NCBI RefSeq assembly: GCF_008327825.1
Contig: NZ_AP019827.1
Location: 682,001 to 746,000 of the forward strand
DNA: 64,000 nt
From: Leptotrichia shahii
Lineage (GTDB): Bacteria; Fusobacteriota; Fusobacteriia; Fusobacteriales; Leptotrichiaceae
Direction of reading: 5' to 3'
The number at the start of each line of letters is the position of its first letter. The first letter of the stretch is position 1. Below are positions 26,579 through 35,366 of the stretch, one piece after another. Made by a program: the position numbers and the translations under genes. Below the pieces are notes generated by a model. The model saw nothing but the letters and a program-made list of their open reading frames with translations. It made no database searches and was not told where the DNA came from.

Positions 26579-27517
26579 ATGAAAAAATACATAATAAAAA
26601 GAATTTTAATATCAATTCCTTTAATTATTGGAATTACTTTTATTGCATTTTGTCTTATAAATTTAATTCCATCAGATCCAGCAGAAGTGGCTCTGCGTGT
26701 AAATGATATTACTCCAACGGATGCAGATATTCACAGAATGCGTGAATTATTGGGATTAAATAGACCATTTTTATTGAGATATTTTGACTGGCTTTGGAAA
26801 AGTCTGCATTTTGATTTTGGAATTTCTTATGTGAATACGAATAGGAAAGTTGCAGATGAGATTGCGAGAACTTTACCAGTTACATTGAAATTGGCTGGGA
26901 TTTCACTTGTTATGATACTGAGCATAAGCATTCCGATTGGAGTGCTTTGTGCTGTTAACAAGAATAGCTCTTTTGACAGAATTACGAGAATCATTGTGTT
27001 TTTTGGAACTGCTGTTCCAGATTACTGGCTATCATTAATTTTATTATCAATTTTTGCCTTGAAATTAAATATATTTCCAATAAGCGGGGCAGATTCACTT
27101 TTAGGATATATTTTACCTTCATTTGCGCTTAGTATGAGCTATATTTCGACATATATCCGATTAATTCGGACAAATATGATAGAAACTTTGGAAGAAGACC
27201 ATATTTATTATGCAAAGGTGAGAGGACTTTCAAAAAAATCAATTATTTTTAAGCATGCTCTCAAAAATTCAATCCATTCTTCATTAAATGCACTTGGAAT
27301 GAGTATTGTAAAACTGGTTGCAGGAACTTTTATAATTGAAAATATATTTGTGCTGCCTGGAATTGGAAGACTTTGTGTACAGGCGATATTTGGACGTGAT
27401 TATCCAGTAATTCAGGCTTATATACTGCTTATGGGAATTTTGTTTGTTGGATGTAATTTACTGGTGGATATTGTGAACTGCTATATTGATCCAAGGCTTG
27501 CAGAAACGGAGGCTTAG
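26579..27517 (+). CDS. nikB: NikB-type ABC transporter permease
   Basis: A 312-residue inner-membrane permease of the DppB/NikB group with about six transmembrane segments. It starts KRILISIPLIIGITFIAF, and the conserved loop LGLNRPFLLRYFDWL follows near residue 58. The ATPase-contact loop is YAKVRGLSKKSIIFKHALKN (EAA-type). The end IDPRLAE is also typical. It follows nikA by 15 bases, and its stop codon directly abuts the ATG of nikC. Confidence 0.85.
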   Translation: MKKYIIKRILISIPLIIGITFIAFCLINLIPSDPAEVALRVNDITPTDADIHRMRELLGLNRPFLLRYFDWLWKSLHFDFGISYVNTNRKVADEIARTLPVTLKLAGISLVMILSISIPIGVLCAVNKNSSFDRITRIIVFFGTAVPDYWLSLILLSIFALKLNIFPISGADSLLGYILPSFALSMSYISTYIRLIRTNMIETLEEDHIYYAKVRGLSKKSIIFKHALKNSIHSSLNALGMSIVKLVAGTFIIENIFVLPGIGRLCVQAIFGRDYPVIQAYILLMGILFVGCNLLVDIVNCYIDPRLAETEA

Positions 27518-28321
27518 ATGTTGAAAAAAGTATTAAAAGACAAAGTGGCACTAGTATGTTTAATTATTCTTGCATTAATCATACTTATGGGAATTTTTGC
27601 CCCATTTGTTTCTACATACAACCCGCTTGAAGGAAGTATTACTCAGAAATTTAAAAGTCCATCATTTGAGCATTTGCTAGGAACTGATTATATGGGACGT
27701 GATACGTTTACAAGGCTTATTTATGGTGTGAGAACGACTTTACTGCTTTCTATTGTTACAATGATTCCAACTATTCTGATTGGACTTGCTGTTGGATTGT
27801 TTGCAGGTTATTTTCGAGGAATTGTGGATGAAGTGCTTATGAGATTTTGTGATGTGATGATGTCGTTTCCGAGTCAAGTTATGATTTTAGCCATAATTGG
27901 AGCTTTAGGAATAGGAATAAAAAATGTTATTATTGCGAATATTGCTGTAAAATGGATGTGGTATGCAAGAATGATTCGTGGAAATGTAATTCGTCAAAGC
28001 GACAGAAATTACATACTTTTTTCAAAAACAATAGGAGCAAGAACATTTTATATTTTCAGAAAACATATTATCCCAATGATAATGCCGGAATTAATCGTGC
28101 TAATAACGCTAGATATGGGATGGTTGATTTTAAGCATCTCAACATTATCATTCTTAGGACTGGGAGTACAGGCACCGACACCCGAATGGGGAGCAATGCT
28201 TAATGAGGCAAAAAATGTAATCGGTACGAAACCTGAACAAATGATTGCTCCTGGACTTGCTATTGTAATTACAGTTGCAGCTTTTAATTTGTTAGGGGAC
28301 AGTTTTAAGGATAATAAATAA
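27518..28321 (+). CDS. nikC: NikC-type ABC transporter permease
   Basis: The 267-residue second permease (DppC/NikC group) starts with a transmembrane helix and the family motif FEHLLGTDYMGRDTFTRLIY. The EAA-like loop is ILFSKTIGARTFYIFRKHII. GLGVQAPTPEWGAMLNEAK near the end is a strong signature of the group. The GGAGG lies inside the end of nikB and no bases separate the two genes, so they are translationally coupled. Confidence 0.86.
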   Translation: MLKKVLKDKVALVCLIILALIILMGIFAPFVSTYNPLEGSITQKFKSPSFEHLLGTDYMGRDTFTRLIYGVRTTLLLSIVTMIPTILIGLAVGLFAGYFRGIVDEVLMRFCDVMMSFPSQVMILAIIGALGIGIKNVIIANIAVKWMWYARMIRGNVIRQSDRNYILFSKTIGARTFYIFRKHIIPMIMPELIVLITLDMGWLILSISTLSFLGLGVQAPTPEWGAMLNEAKNVIGTKPEQMIAPGLAIVITVAAFNLLGDSFKDNK

Positions 28322-28338
28322 AGGAGTTTAGGCATAAA

Positions 28339-29139
28339 ATGAAAATATTGGAAGTAAAAAATCTGGAAATAAAGTTAAGAGAAAGTAACAAGGAAATAAT
28401 AAAAAATATCAGCTTTTCAATGGAAGAAAATACTTGTCTTGGAATTCTTGGGGAAAGTGGAAGTGGAAAAAGTGTTACGTGCAAATCAATTTTAAATATT
28501 CTGAATAAAAATTTTGATGTAAAAGGGAAAATTATTTTTAATGGAAAAAATCTGCTTGAATGTAAGGAAGAAGAAATGAGAAAAATTCGTGGAAAGGAAA
28601 TCTGCATGATTTTGCAAAATCCGATGACTTCATTTGATCCATTATACACAATAGAAAATCAGATGATTGAAACTTTTCTGGAACATAAGAATTTTTCACA
28701 GCAGGAAGCAGTAAATTTGGCAAAGGAGTCGCTTGAAAAGATGAGGCTAAAGGATATTGACAGTATTTTGAAAAAGTATCCGCATGAATTGAGCGGCGGA
28801 ATGCTCCAAAGAATTATGATTGCAATAGCCATCGCACTAAAGCCAAAATTAATCATAGCCGATGAGCCGACGACAGCCATTGATTCACTTAACCAAAAGG
28901 ATATTATCGAGGAATTTAAAATATTAAAAAATGAGATAAATGCATCAATTCTTTTTGTAACGCATGATTTGGGAATTTTATCATATTTGGCAGACAATCT
29001 GATTGTAATGCAAAATGGAAAAATTGTAGAAAGAGGTACAACTTCAGAAATTATAAATAATTATAAACATGAACATACTAATTTTTTAATTGAAACAAGA
29101 CGGGCTTTGATGAAAAAATTTAAGGAAGTGGCTGATTAA
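28339..29139 (+). CDS. nikD: NikD-type ABC transporter ATPase
   Basis: A 266-residue ATPase driving the importer. Walker A is GESGSGKSV, the Q-loop lies in MILQNPMTSFDP, the signature is ELSGGMLQRI, Walker B is LIIADEPTTAID and the H-loop is FVTHDLG. The oligopeptide-type C-terminal segment found in longer DppD/OppD proteins is very short here, as in NikD. AAGGAG precedes the ATG by 11 bases. Confidence 0.86.
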   Translation: MKILEVKNLEIKLRESNKEIIKNISFSMEENTCLGILGESGSGKSVTCKSILNILNKNFDVKGKIIFNGKNLLECKEEEMRKIRGKEICMILQNPMTSFDPLYTIENQMIETFLEHKNFSQQEAVNLAKESLEKMRLKDIDSILKKYPHELSGGMLQRIMIAIAIALKPKLIIADEPTTAIDSLNQKDIIEEFKILKNEINASILFVTHDLGILSYLADNLIVMQNGKIVERGTTSEIINNYKHEHTNFLIETRRALMKKFKEVAD

Positions 29140-29170
29140 GGTGTTTAATGAAAGTGAGAATAAATAATTG

Positions 29171-29965
29171 ATGGAAGAAGAAAAGATGAGTAGTGAAAAT
29201 AATATTTTGTTAAAAGTGTCAAATATTACTAAAAGTTATACTGAAAAGAAATTTTTGAAAAAATCAGTAAAGAATGTGTTAAACGATGTTTCGTTTTCAC
29301 TAAAAAAAGGAAAATGTCTTGGAATTATTGGAGAAAGCGGGAGCGGAAAAAGTACGCTTGGAAGGATTTTGACTGGAATTGAAAATGCTGATAATGGAAT
29401 CGTTGAATTTGAAGGAAAAAATATTCATGTAAAGAAGAATAAATATCTCAAAAGAGAAATAAGCATTGTTTTTCAAAATTATGTATCTTCTGTAAATCCA
29501 AAATTTTCTGTTGCTGAAATTATCGCCGAGCCATTAACAATTGAATCTCGGCTAAAAAAAGATGAAATACAGGAAGAATTAAAAAAATTGATAGAATCTG
29601 TAGGGCTTTCTGAAGAATTTTTACAGAGATTTCCCAATGAACTAAGCGGAGGACAGCTTCAAAGAGTGTGTATAGCAAGGGCGATTGCAACAAGACCTAA
29701 ATTTATTATGCTGGATGAGGCTGTGAGTTCGCTGGATGTTTCAACGCAGGTGGAAATACTGGATTTACTGCAAGAATTGAAGAAAGAGTATAATTTGTCG
29801 TATATTTTTGTAACACATGACTTGTTGACAATAACTTATATTTGTGATAGTGTCATATTTTTTAAAGATGGAAAAATTGAAGAGGAAATTTCTGATATAG
29901 AAAATTTAAAAAATATAAAAAAAGATTATTCGAGAAAGCTCTTAAATGCAGTAATAGAATTTTGA
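29171..29965 (+). CDS. nikE: NikE-type ABC transporter ATPase
   Basis: The second ATPase, 264 residues, with Walker [14 protein letters not shown]-loop FQNYVSSVNP, signature ELSGGQLQRVCIARA, Walker B FIMLDEAVSSLD and FVTHDL. The Walker B region reads DEAVSSLD, as in NikE, where most relatives have DEPTSALD. The start is uncertain: ATG 29171 and ATG 29186 are both possible and neither has a clean ribosome binding site. The first is given. It closes the operon; no terminator is obvious. Confidence 0.83.
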   Translation: MEEEKMSSENNILLKVSNITKSYTEKKFLKKSVKNVLNDVSFSLKKGKCLGIIGESGSGKSTLGRILTGIENADNGIVEFEGKNIHVKKNKYLKREISIVFQNYVSSVNPKFSVAEIIAEPLTIESRLKKDEIQEELKKLIESVGLSEEFLQRFPNELSGGQLQRVCIARAIATRPKFIMLDEAVSSLDVSTQVEILDLLQELKKEYNLSYIFVTHDLLTITYICDSVIFFKDGKIEEEISDIENLKNIKKDYSRKLLNAVIEF

Positions 29966-29989
29966 TATTTACATTCACAGAATAAAAAT

Positions 29990-30110
29990 GTTATAATGTA
30001 GTAAAATTATTTTAAAATCGAATTTAAAAGTTATAGCTGCTTTATTTAAACTCTAAGATTATGTAATTTTATAAGTTTGATTTTAAGGTTTGAGTATGGT
30101 ATAAAAAATA
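29990..30110 (+). repeat. Promoter-bearing repeat, copy A (upstream of the LysR gene)
   Basis: The order TAGTAAAA...CTCTAAG..TATGT.ATTTT...AGTTT.ATTTT...AGTTTGAGTAT is shared with 32371-32490, with about 65-70% identity by eye over some 110 bases. The right end contains the LysR promoter. Confidence 0.5.
30077..30105 (+). promoter_or_regulatory. Promoter for the LysR gene
   Basis: TTGATT at 30077-30082, a 17-base spacer and TATAAA at 30100-30105, 27 bases before the GTG start. Confidence 0.6.
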
Positions 30111-30131
30111 TATGATTGGAGAAAAATAAGT

Positions 30132-31025
30132 GTGGATGTACATCATTTAAAAATTTTCTTTGAGGCATGCAAGGAAAAAAGTTTTACTAAAGCTGCAAAA
30201 AATTTATTTATAAGTCAATCTGCGGTGTCAATACAAATAAAAAAACTGGAAACAAAATTGGGAATCCAGCTTATTGAAAGAAATTCTAAAAATTTTAGGC
30301 TCACTTTTGCAGGAAAAGAACTTTATCGGATGTCAAAGGATGTTTTTGATAAAATTTTGCGGGTAGAAAAGGAAATGGAGAAAATCTCGCATTATGGCAA
30401 GGGAAAAATTTGCATAGGAGCGACTCATAATATTGGTGAGCCTGTATTGCCGAGGATTATGGTAGAATTTAAGAAAAATAATCCTGAAATTGAATTTGAT
30501 TTGTATATTAAGAATCGAGAATCGCTTGTAAGGCATTTGAAGGAAGGAACAGTTGATATTGCCTTAATGGAGGAATATTTTATTGAGGATAAGGAAATAA
30601 AGGTAATTGAAACGGAAGAATATCCATTTGTTGTTGTAGCAGGAAGGGAAATATCAGATTACAAGGAATTGAAGGGGATGCAGCTGTTAAAACGGGATAC
30701 GCTTTTAACAAGTAAATATCTTGATTTGTTTGAAAAAATAATTGGATTTAATTTAGAAAATCGTATTGTAATAAACGGAAGTATTGAAACTATGAAAAAT
30801 TTTATAAAAAGTGGGCTTGGATTTGCAGTTCTTCCATATTATAGCGTTTATGAAGAAATTGAAAAAGGTGCATTAAAAGTTATTCATAACTTTGAAAAAT
30901 CTGAGGATAAATTTCAGATTGCCTATATTCGTGAAAATGGAGAAAAATCAGGGATTTCAAAGTTTGTAAAATTTGTAAAAAATTATAAAATTACGCCTGA
31001 TTTATTTTCAGTAAAAAATAAATAA
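30132..31025 (+). CDS. LysR-family transcriptional regulator
   Basis: The 297-residue product has the family's N-terminal winged helix (LKIFFEACKEKSFTKAAKNL then SQSAVSIQIKKLETKLG) followed by a two-lobe effector-binding domain. It starts with GTG after GGAG. It follows the nik operon on the same strand but has its own promoter. Control of nik, or of the neighbouring minus-strand genes, is possible but not shown. T-N-A-type LysR sites were not recognised near its promoter. Confidence 0.88.
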   Translation: MDVHHLKIFFEACKEKSFTKAAKNLFISQSAVSIQIKKLETKLGIQLIERNSKNFRLTFAGKELYRMSKDVFDKILRVEKEMEKISHYGKGKICIGATHNIGEPVLPRIMVEFKKNNPEIEFDLYIKNRESLVRHLKEGTVDIALMEEYFIEDKEIKVIETEEYPFVVVAGREISDYKELKGMQLLKRDTLLTSKYLDLFEKIIGFNLENRIVINGSIETMKNFIKSGLGFAVLPYYSVYEEIEKGALKVIHNFEKSEDKFQIAYIRENGEKSGISKFVKFVKNYKITPDLFSVKNK

Positions 31026-31036
31026 TAATTTATATT

Positions 31037-31146
31037 AGACCTGTTCGATAACTATACAAACTTAGAATTTAATAAAATAAATATCTTGAAGCAAGGGGTC
31101 TTGACCCCTTGTATAGATAAAAAAGTTTAGGTTATCGAACATATCT
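31037..31146. repeat. 110-bp element with TGTTCGATAAC inverted ends
   Basis: The left TGTTCGATAACTATACAAAC and the right end, whose complement is TGTTCGATAACCTAAACTT, are inverted repeats. At the centre is CAAGGGGTCTTGACCCCTTG (31092-31111), two 9-base arms around TT. The core resembles the other dispersed family, but the ends differ. There is no ORF. It could form one large hairpin between the LysR gene and gmhA. Confidence 0.7.
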
Positions 31147-31179
31147 ATTAAATAAATATTTTTTATATGGAGGGAAATT

Positions 31180-31764
31180 ATGCTAAAGGAAAGTATTAGA
31201 AATTCGTATTTGACTGCCTTTGAAACTGTAAAGGCATTTGTAGAAAATGAGGAAAATATTGAAAAAACAGAAAAAATTTCACAGGAATTGGCATTGGCTT
31301 ATAAAAATGGGAAAAAATCACTAATTGCTGGAAATGGTGGAAGTAACTGTGATGCGATGCATTTTGCAGAAGAATTTACAGGGAGATTTAGAAGGGACAG
31401 AAAAGCATTGCCATCTATAAGTATTAGTGATTCCTCACATATTACTTGTGTTGGAAATGATTATGGATTTGATTTTATATTTGCAAAAGGTGTGGAGGCA
31501 TTTGGACAGGAAGGGGACTTTTTCTTTGGAATTTCAACTTCGGGAAATTCTAAAAATGTGATTGAGGCTGTAAAAATGGCAAAAGAAAAAAATCTGAAAA
31601 CTGTGGCATTGCTTGGAAAAGATGGTGGGAAATTGAAGGGAGAATGTGATTATGAATTTATAATACCTGGTAAAACATCAGACAGGATTCAGGAAGTTCA
31701 TATGATAGTTTTGCATATTATAATTGAAGGTGTGGAAAGAATTTTATTTCCTGAAAATTATTAA
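31180..31764 (+). CDS. gmhA: D-sedoheptulose 7-phosphate isomerase
   Basis: GmhA converts sedoheptulose-7-P to D-glycero-manno-heptose-7-P, the first step toward LPS core heptose. The 194-residue SIS-domain protein shows AGNGGSNCDAMHFAEEFTGR, LPSISISDSSHITCVGNDYG, FFGISTSGNSKNVIEA and the C-terminal RIQEVHMIVLHIIIEGVE, all GmhA hallmarks. A GGAGG box precedes the ATG. It is isolated from other heptose genes in this window and lies between a repeat element and the lysozyme-inhibitor-like gene. Confidence 0.92.
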   Translation: MLKESIRNSYLTAFETVKAFVENEENIEKTEKISQELALAYKNGKKSLIAGNGGSNCDAMHFAEEFTGRFRRDRKALPSISISDSSHITCVGNDYGFDFIFAKGVEAFGQEGDFFFGISTSGNSKNVIEAVKMAKEKNLKTVALLGKDGGKLKGECDYEFIIPGKTSDRIQEVHMIVLHIIIEGVERILFPENY

Positions 31765-31850
31765 AATAATGTAATTTTACCATAATTCTATTATAAATTA
31801 ATGGAAATTTATAAGGATTTTAACAGTTTAAAGTGGTATATTCTATTACA

Positions 31851-31870
31851 GTAAATTTAAGTAAATTTAC
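31851..31870. promoter_or_regulatory. Inverted repeat upstream of the MliC-like gene
   Basis: GTAAATTTA and TAAATTTAC flank AG, an exact 9+2+9 dyad 28 bases before the start codon. It may be an operator or an mRNA stem. Confidence 0.35.
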
Positions 31871-31898
31871 AAAATTTTGAAGAAAAGAGATGGTAAAG

Positions 31899-32255
31899 AT
31901 GACAATATTGAAAAAATCTATGTTTGTATTATCTGTAATGACATTAATTGGTGGAATGAGCTTTGCTGCAGCAGCAAAAACAAAAAAAGCTCGAGTTGCT
32001 AAAAAAACAACTGTTAGAAAAGTTGCTTCAGAATCATACACTTGCGGTTCTGAAAAAATAACAGTTGCCTATCCAACAACAAAAACTGCAAGATTAACAA
32101 CAAAAGAAGGAAAAGTTTATAACTTAAATGTTGCAGTGTCAGGTAGTGGATCAAGATATGTTTCTAAAAATGGAAATATTGAATTTTTCAAAGGCGGAAA
32201 AGAGGCTATGTATAGAGGATCTAACGGTATTGAAAAATCTTGTACAAAAAGATAG
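31899..32255 (+). CDS. MliC/PliC-like secreted C-type lysozyme inhibitor
   Basis: The 118-residue precursor has a signal peptide with likely cleavage after AAAA near residue 26, a basic linker (KTKKARVAKKTTVRK) and a compact domain. Domain features match MliC: YTCGSEKITVAY, a central invariant SGSGSRY (81-87; the family has SASGARY), FFKGGKEAMYRG, and two cysteines (49 and 115) placed for the family disulfide. In the family the Ser and Tyr/Arg of that loop plug the lysozyme active site. There is no lipobox, so it is periplasmic. ATG 31890 is also in frame; 31899 has better spacing to AAGAG. Activity is inferred from homology. Confidence 0.75.
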   Translation: MTILKKSMFVLSVMTLIGGMSFAAAAKTKKARVAKKTTVRKVASESYTCGSEKITVAYPTTKTARLTTKEGKVYNLNVAVSGSGSRYVSKNGNIEFFKGGKEAMYRGSNGIEKSCTKR

Positions 32256-32291
32256 TTCTAAAAAATAGAATATAAGAATTTTAACTGAATT

Positions 32292-32358
32292 TAAAAACAC
32301 GGTTAGCAGATTAGATAAGTAAGATTATCGAATTTGTAAGCTGTGTTTTTATTTTTTG
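32292..32358 (+). terminator. Terminator after the MliC-like gene
   Basis: AAAAACACGGTTAGC pairs imperfectly with AAGCTGTGTTTTT around a long loop containing its own GATAA/TTATC stem. TTTTTT follows a short gap. Confidence 0.65.
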
Positions 32359-32370
32359 AATAAAGTTCAA

Positions 32371-32490
32371 TATCATAGTAAAACTGATTTAAATCCAAAC
32401 TCAAAAACTATGACTATTTTACTTAATCTCTAAGTCTATGTGATTTTTTAATAGTTTAATTTTGGACAAGTTTGAGTATAATATTAAATT
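32371..32490 (+). repeat. Promoter-bearing repeat, copy B (upstream of cls)
   Basis: Shares TAGTAAAA, CTCTAAG..TATGTGATTTTT, AGTTTAATTTT and AAGTTTGAGTAT, in the same order, with 29990-30110. Its right end carries TTTAAT-16-TATAAT at 32455-32482, which looks like a promoter. Confidence 0.5.
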
Positions 32491-32515
32491 TTTTGTATTC
32501 ATCGAAATAGAATGA

Positions 32516-32544
32516 TTGAAAATCTTTGTTAAAAATGATAAAAT
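32516..32544 (+). promoter_or_regulatory. Promoter for cls
   Basis: TTGAAA at 32516-32521, a 17-base spacer and TAAAAT at 32539-32544, 74 bases before the ATG. Confidence 0.6.
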
Positions 32545-32617
32545 TATAGAGTATAAATAGAAAAATAAAATTTATATTAGTTTAATAAATACAATAAATA
32601 ATAGAGAGGAAATTATA

Positions 32618-34225
32618 ATGCATGGATTGGCTATAATTATTTCAACTTGGATAATTCCGTTTGAGAGGATACATTATTTGATTATTATTATTTTAGCGGT
32701 GGCGGTGCTGCTGTCAGATAAGTCGCCAAATGCGATGCTTGCTTGGATTTTTACGATTTTTACATTTCCAGTTGGTGGAGCAGTTTTGTATCTTTTATTT
32801 GGAATTAATTGGAGAAGAAATAAGATAATTTCAAAAAAGATGAAAGGCGAAGAAAGAAAGCTGTTTTCAAAACTTTTTAACTTTATGCAGCGGGATGTAT
32901 CCGATATTTTCAGGTCACAGGACTTTTTTTATTATAATCGGCTAAAAAATATAGATGAAAATGCCAATAAAATGTCAAAAACTGAAATTAAGGAAAAAAT
33001 TCAGGATCAAATTGATACGATGATAACAAATATTGGACTTCCTGCCCAGCAAAGAGAAATTGTAAAAATGCTTTACAGTGCTGAAGGGACTTTTTTGACT
33101 AATAATGATTCCTACAAGCTGTTTTACAGCGGGAAAGAGGCTTTTGACTCTATTTTGGAAGATATTGAAAATGCGAAAAATACGATTTATATGGAGTATT
33201 TTATTTGGAAAGCTGATGAATTAGGTGAAAGAATAAAAAATGTACTTATAAAAAAGGCACAGGAAGGGGTTAAGATAAAACTGCTTTTTGATGGAGTAGG
33301 GACGTGGAAATTGCCGAGAAAATATAAAAAGGAACTTAGAAGTGCTGGAATTGAAATAAGATGGTTCTTAGACGTAAAATTTTTCATTTCCAAGATGAAT
33401 TATCGGAATCATCGTAAAATAGCCTTGATTGACAATGAAGTAGTACATACTGGCGGAATGAATGTGGGGCAGGAATATATAGACGGTGGAAAGCGGTTTG
33501 AAAGCTGGAGAGATACGAATATTAGAATTACTGGGGAAATAATTGGGCAATATCTTGCAATCTTTGTAACAGATTGGCTAAATAGTGGCGGCAAATACAG
33601 TTTTGGTGAAGATATAAAGGGTGAAGCGGTTCACGAATTGGAAGGGCAAAAGCCAATTGACAAGCAGGAAAAGATTGAATATCTGATGCAGGTTTCTTCA
33701 AGTGGACCTGACACAGAATGGACGACTTTGAAATATTTGTATTCTAAAATGATTGCGACTGCAAAAAAGGAAATTTTAATTCAAAGTCCATATTTTGTGC
33801 CTGATACAGATTTAGTTTCTCAGCTGAAAATGGCGTCTCTTTCTGGGGTAAAAATAAAAATAATGCTTACAGGAGTACCTGATAAAAAGATGCCATACTG
33901 GATTGCAGAAACTTATTTTGCAGAATTGATAGAGGCTGGAATTGAAATTTTTAGATATAAGGCAGGATTTTTGCACAGTAAAAATGTAATAGTGGATGAA
34001 AAAATATCTACAATGGGAACGTGTAATTTTGATATGAGAAGTTTTGAGATAAATTATGAAGTAAATTCGGTATTTTACAATGAGGAAATCAGCAGGGATT
34101 TGAAAGAGCAGTTTGGAAAAGACTTGGAAGTGTGTGAAAAGTTTGATGAGGCAAGATTGAAGAAGGTGACTTTTAGAAAACAACTGAGAAATTCTGTATT
34201 CAAGTTAATTTCGCCAATAATGTAA
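32618..34225 (+). CDS. cls: Cardiolipin synthase, phospholipase D type
   Basis: Condenses two phosphatidylglycerols into cardiolipin and glycerol at the inner membrane. The 535-residue product has two N-terminal transmembrane segments (about 18-34 and 40-62). It carries two HxKxxxxD catalytic motifs: HRKIALID at 265-272 and HSKNVIVD at 453-460. GGMNVGQEY and GTCNFDMRS follow them as usual for the ClsA group. There is an AGAGAGG ribosome binding site. truB follows after 32 bases. Confidence 0.93.
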   Translation: MHGLAIIISTWIIPFERIHYLIIIILAVAVLLSDKSPNAMLAWIFTIFTFPVGGAVLYLLFGINWRRNKIISKKMKGEERKLFSKLFNFMQRDVSDIFRSQDFFYYNRLKNIDENANKMSKTEIKEKIQDQIDTMITNIGLPAQQREIVKMLYSAEGTFLTNNDSYKLFYSGKEAFDSILEDIENAKNTIYMEYFIWKADELGERIKNVLIKKAQEGVKIKLLFDGVGTWKLPRKYKKELRSAGIEIRWFLDVKFFISKMNYRNHRKIALIDNEVVHTGGMNVGQEYIDGGKRFESWRDTNIRITGEIIGQYLAIFVTDWLNSGGKYSFGEDIKGEAVHELEGQKPIDKQEKIEYLMQVSSSGPDTEWTTLKYLYSKMIATAKKEILIQSPYFVPDTDLVSQLKMASLSGVKIKIMLTGVPDKKMPYWIAETYFAELIEAGIEIFRYKAGFLHSKNVIVDEKISTMGTCNFDMRSFEINYEVNSVFYNEEISRDLKEQFGKDLEVCEKFDEARLKKVTFRKQLRNSVFKLISPIM

Positions 34226-34257
34226 ATAAATTATAATAATTGTAGAAAGGGAAAAAG

Positions 34258-35334
34258 ATGGAAAAAAATTTCACAAAGGACGGACTTATTCTACTGAATA
34301 AAAGTAAAGGAATAAGCTCGTTTGCGGCAATTAATGAGCTAAAAAGAAAAATCAAGGCTAAAAAAGTTGGGCATGCGGGGACATTAGATCCGATGGCTGA
34401 AGGGCTTATGATTGTTATGATTAATGATGCTACAAAATTTTCTGATGACCTGATGAAAAAGGAAAAGGAATATTATGTTGAAATGGAACTTGGATACAAA
34501 ACTGATACTTATGATCTGGAAGGGACGATTATTGAAAGATATGAAGCTGAAATAAATATAAGCAATGCCCAAATAATAAAAGCTGTAAATAGTTTTAAAG
34601 GAAAAATAAAACAAATCCCTCCAATGTATTCTGCAGTAAAAGTAGATGGGAAAAAACTTTATGATTTGGCGAGAAAAGGTGTGGAAGTTGAAAGAACAGA
34701 AAGAAATGTTCAAATTTCAGAAGTTAGAAAAATAAAAATTGTTCGACCGAATAAAAATTCAAAAGATAATGAAAATATTAAAATTTCATTTTATGTAAAA
34801 GTCAGCAGTGGAACTTATATCCGTTCTCTAGTTTACGATATTGGGGAAAAATTGGGAGTTTTTGCTACAATGACAAGGCTTGTGAGAACTAAAATTGGAA
34901 GATTTGAAATTGAAGATGCGATTAATTTGGAAAAGGCTGAAGCTGAAATTGATAAATTGAAGGAATTAGTGGAAGCTAAAAGGGAAAATGAATCGTTTTG
35001 GGCTACAAAAAGTGAGGCTGTAATCAGAGCTGAAAAAATTCGGGAAATAGTGTGTTTTGTGGAAATAGAATATGTGCTTGACTATTTTGGGATAAATGTT
35101 TCCAATGAGAAATATGGAAAATTGAAAAATGGAATGACAGTTATTGACACATTTAAAAAATTTGAAAATATAAGTAAAGAAGTTAATATGAGAAAAAACA
35201 TTAAAGAAAATCAGAAATTTAAGATTTATGTGAGAAATAGAGATACAAATGAACGGGAATTTCGTGGAATTGTAAAAATTGTAAATATTAAGGGAGATAG
35301 GATTTATTTAAAAAGAGATAAATATTTTTTGTAA
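34258..35334 (+). CDS. truB: tRNA pseudouridine(55) synthase
   Basis: TruB makes pseudouridine 55 in the T-loop of most tRNAs. The catalytic segment VGHAGTLDPMAEGLM has the active aspartate near residue 43. YYVEMELGYKTDTYDLEG, PPMYSAVKVDGKKLYDLAR and SSGTYIRSLVYDIG are family motifs. At 358 residues it is longer than the common ~300; the extra length lies in the C-terminal part, which may be a PUA-like domain. The ribosome binding site is AGAAAGG. It is usually near rbfA or ribF, but not here. Confidence 0.92.
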   Translation: MEKNFTKDGLILLNKSKGISSFAAINELKRKIKAKKVGHAGTLDPMAEGLMIVMINDATKFSDDLMKKEKEYYVEMELGYKTDTYDLEGTIIERYEAEINISNAQIIKAVNSFKGKIKQIPPMYSAVKVDGKKLYDLARKGVEVERTERNVQISEVRKIKIVRPNKNSKDNENIKISFYVKVSSGTYIRSLVYDIGEKLGVFATMTRLVRTKIGRFEIEDAINLEKAEAEIDKLKELVEAKRENESFWATKSEAVIRAEKIREIVCFVEIEYVLDYFGINVSNEKYGKLKNGMTVIDTFKKFENISKEVNMRKNIKENQKFKIYVRNRDTNEREFRGIVKIVNIKGDRIYLKRDKYFL

Positions 35335-35366
35335 CTTTCAGAATTGAGAAGTGGTGATAATAATAT

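Larger units (their letters stand above)
32256..32617. other. 362-base spacer before cls
   Basis: No gene. In order it holds a terminator (32292-32358), the promoter-bearing repeat copy B (32371-32490), a second promoter (32516-32544) and an AGAGAGG ribosome binding site for cls. Confidence 0.6.

Noticed and set aside
28048-28997. Minus-strand frames of 95-114 codons across the nikC-nikD region
   Set aside because: They lie entirely within conserved ABC transporter genes and show no family features.
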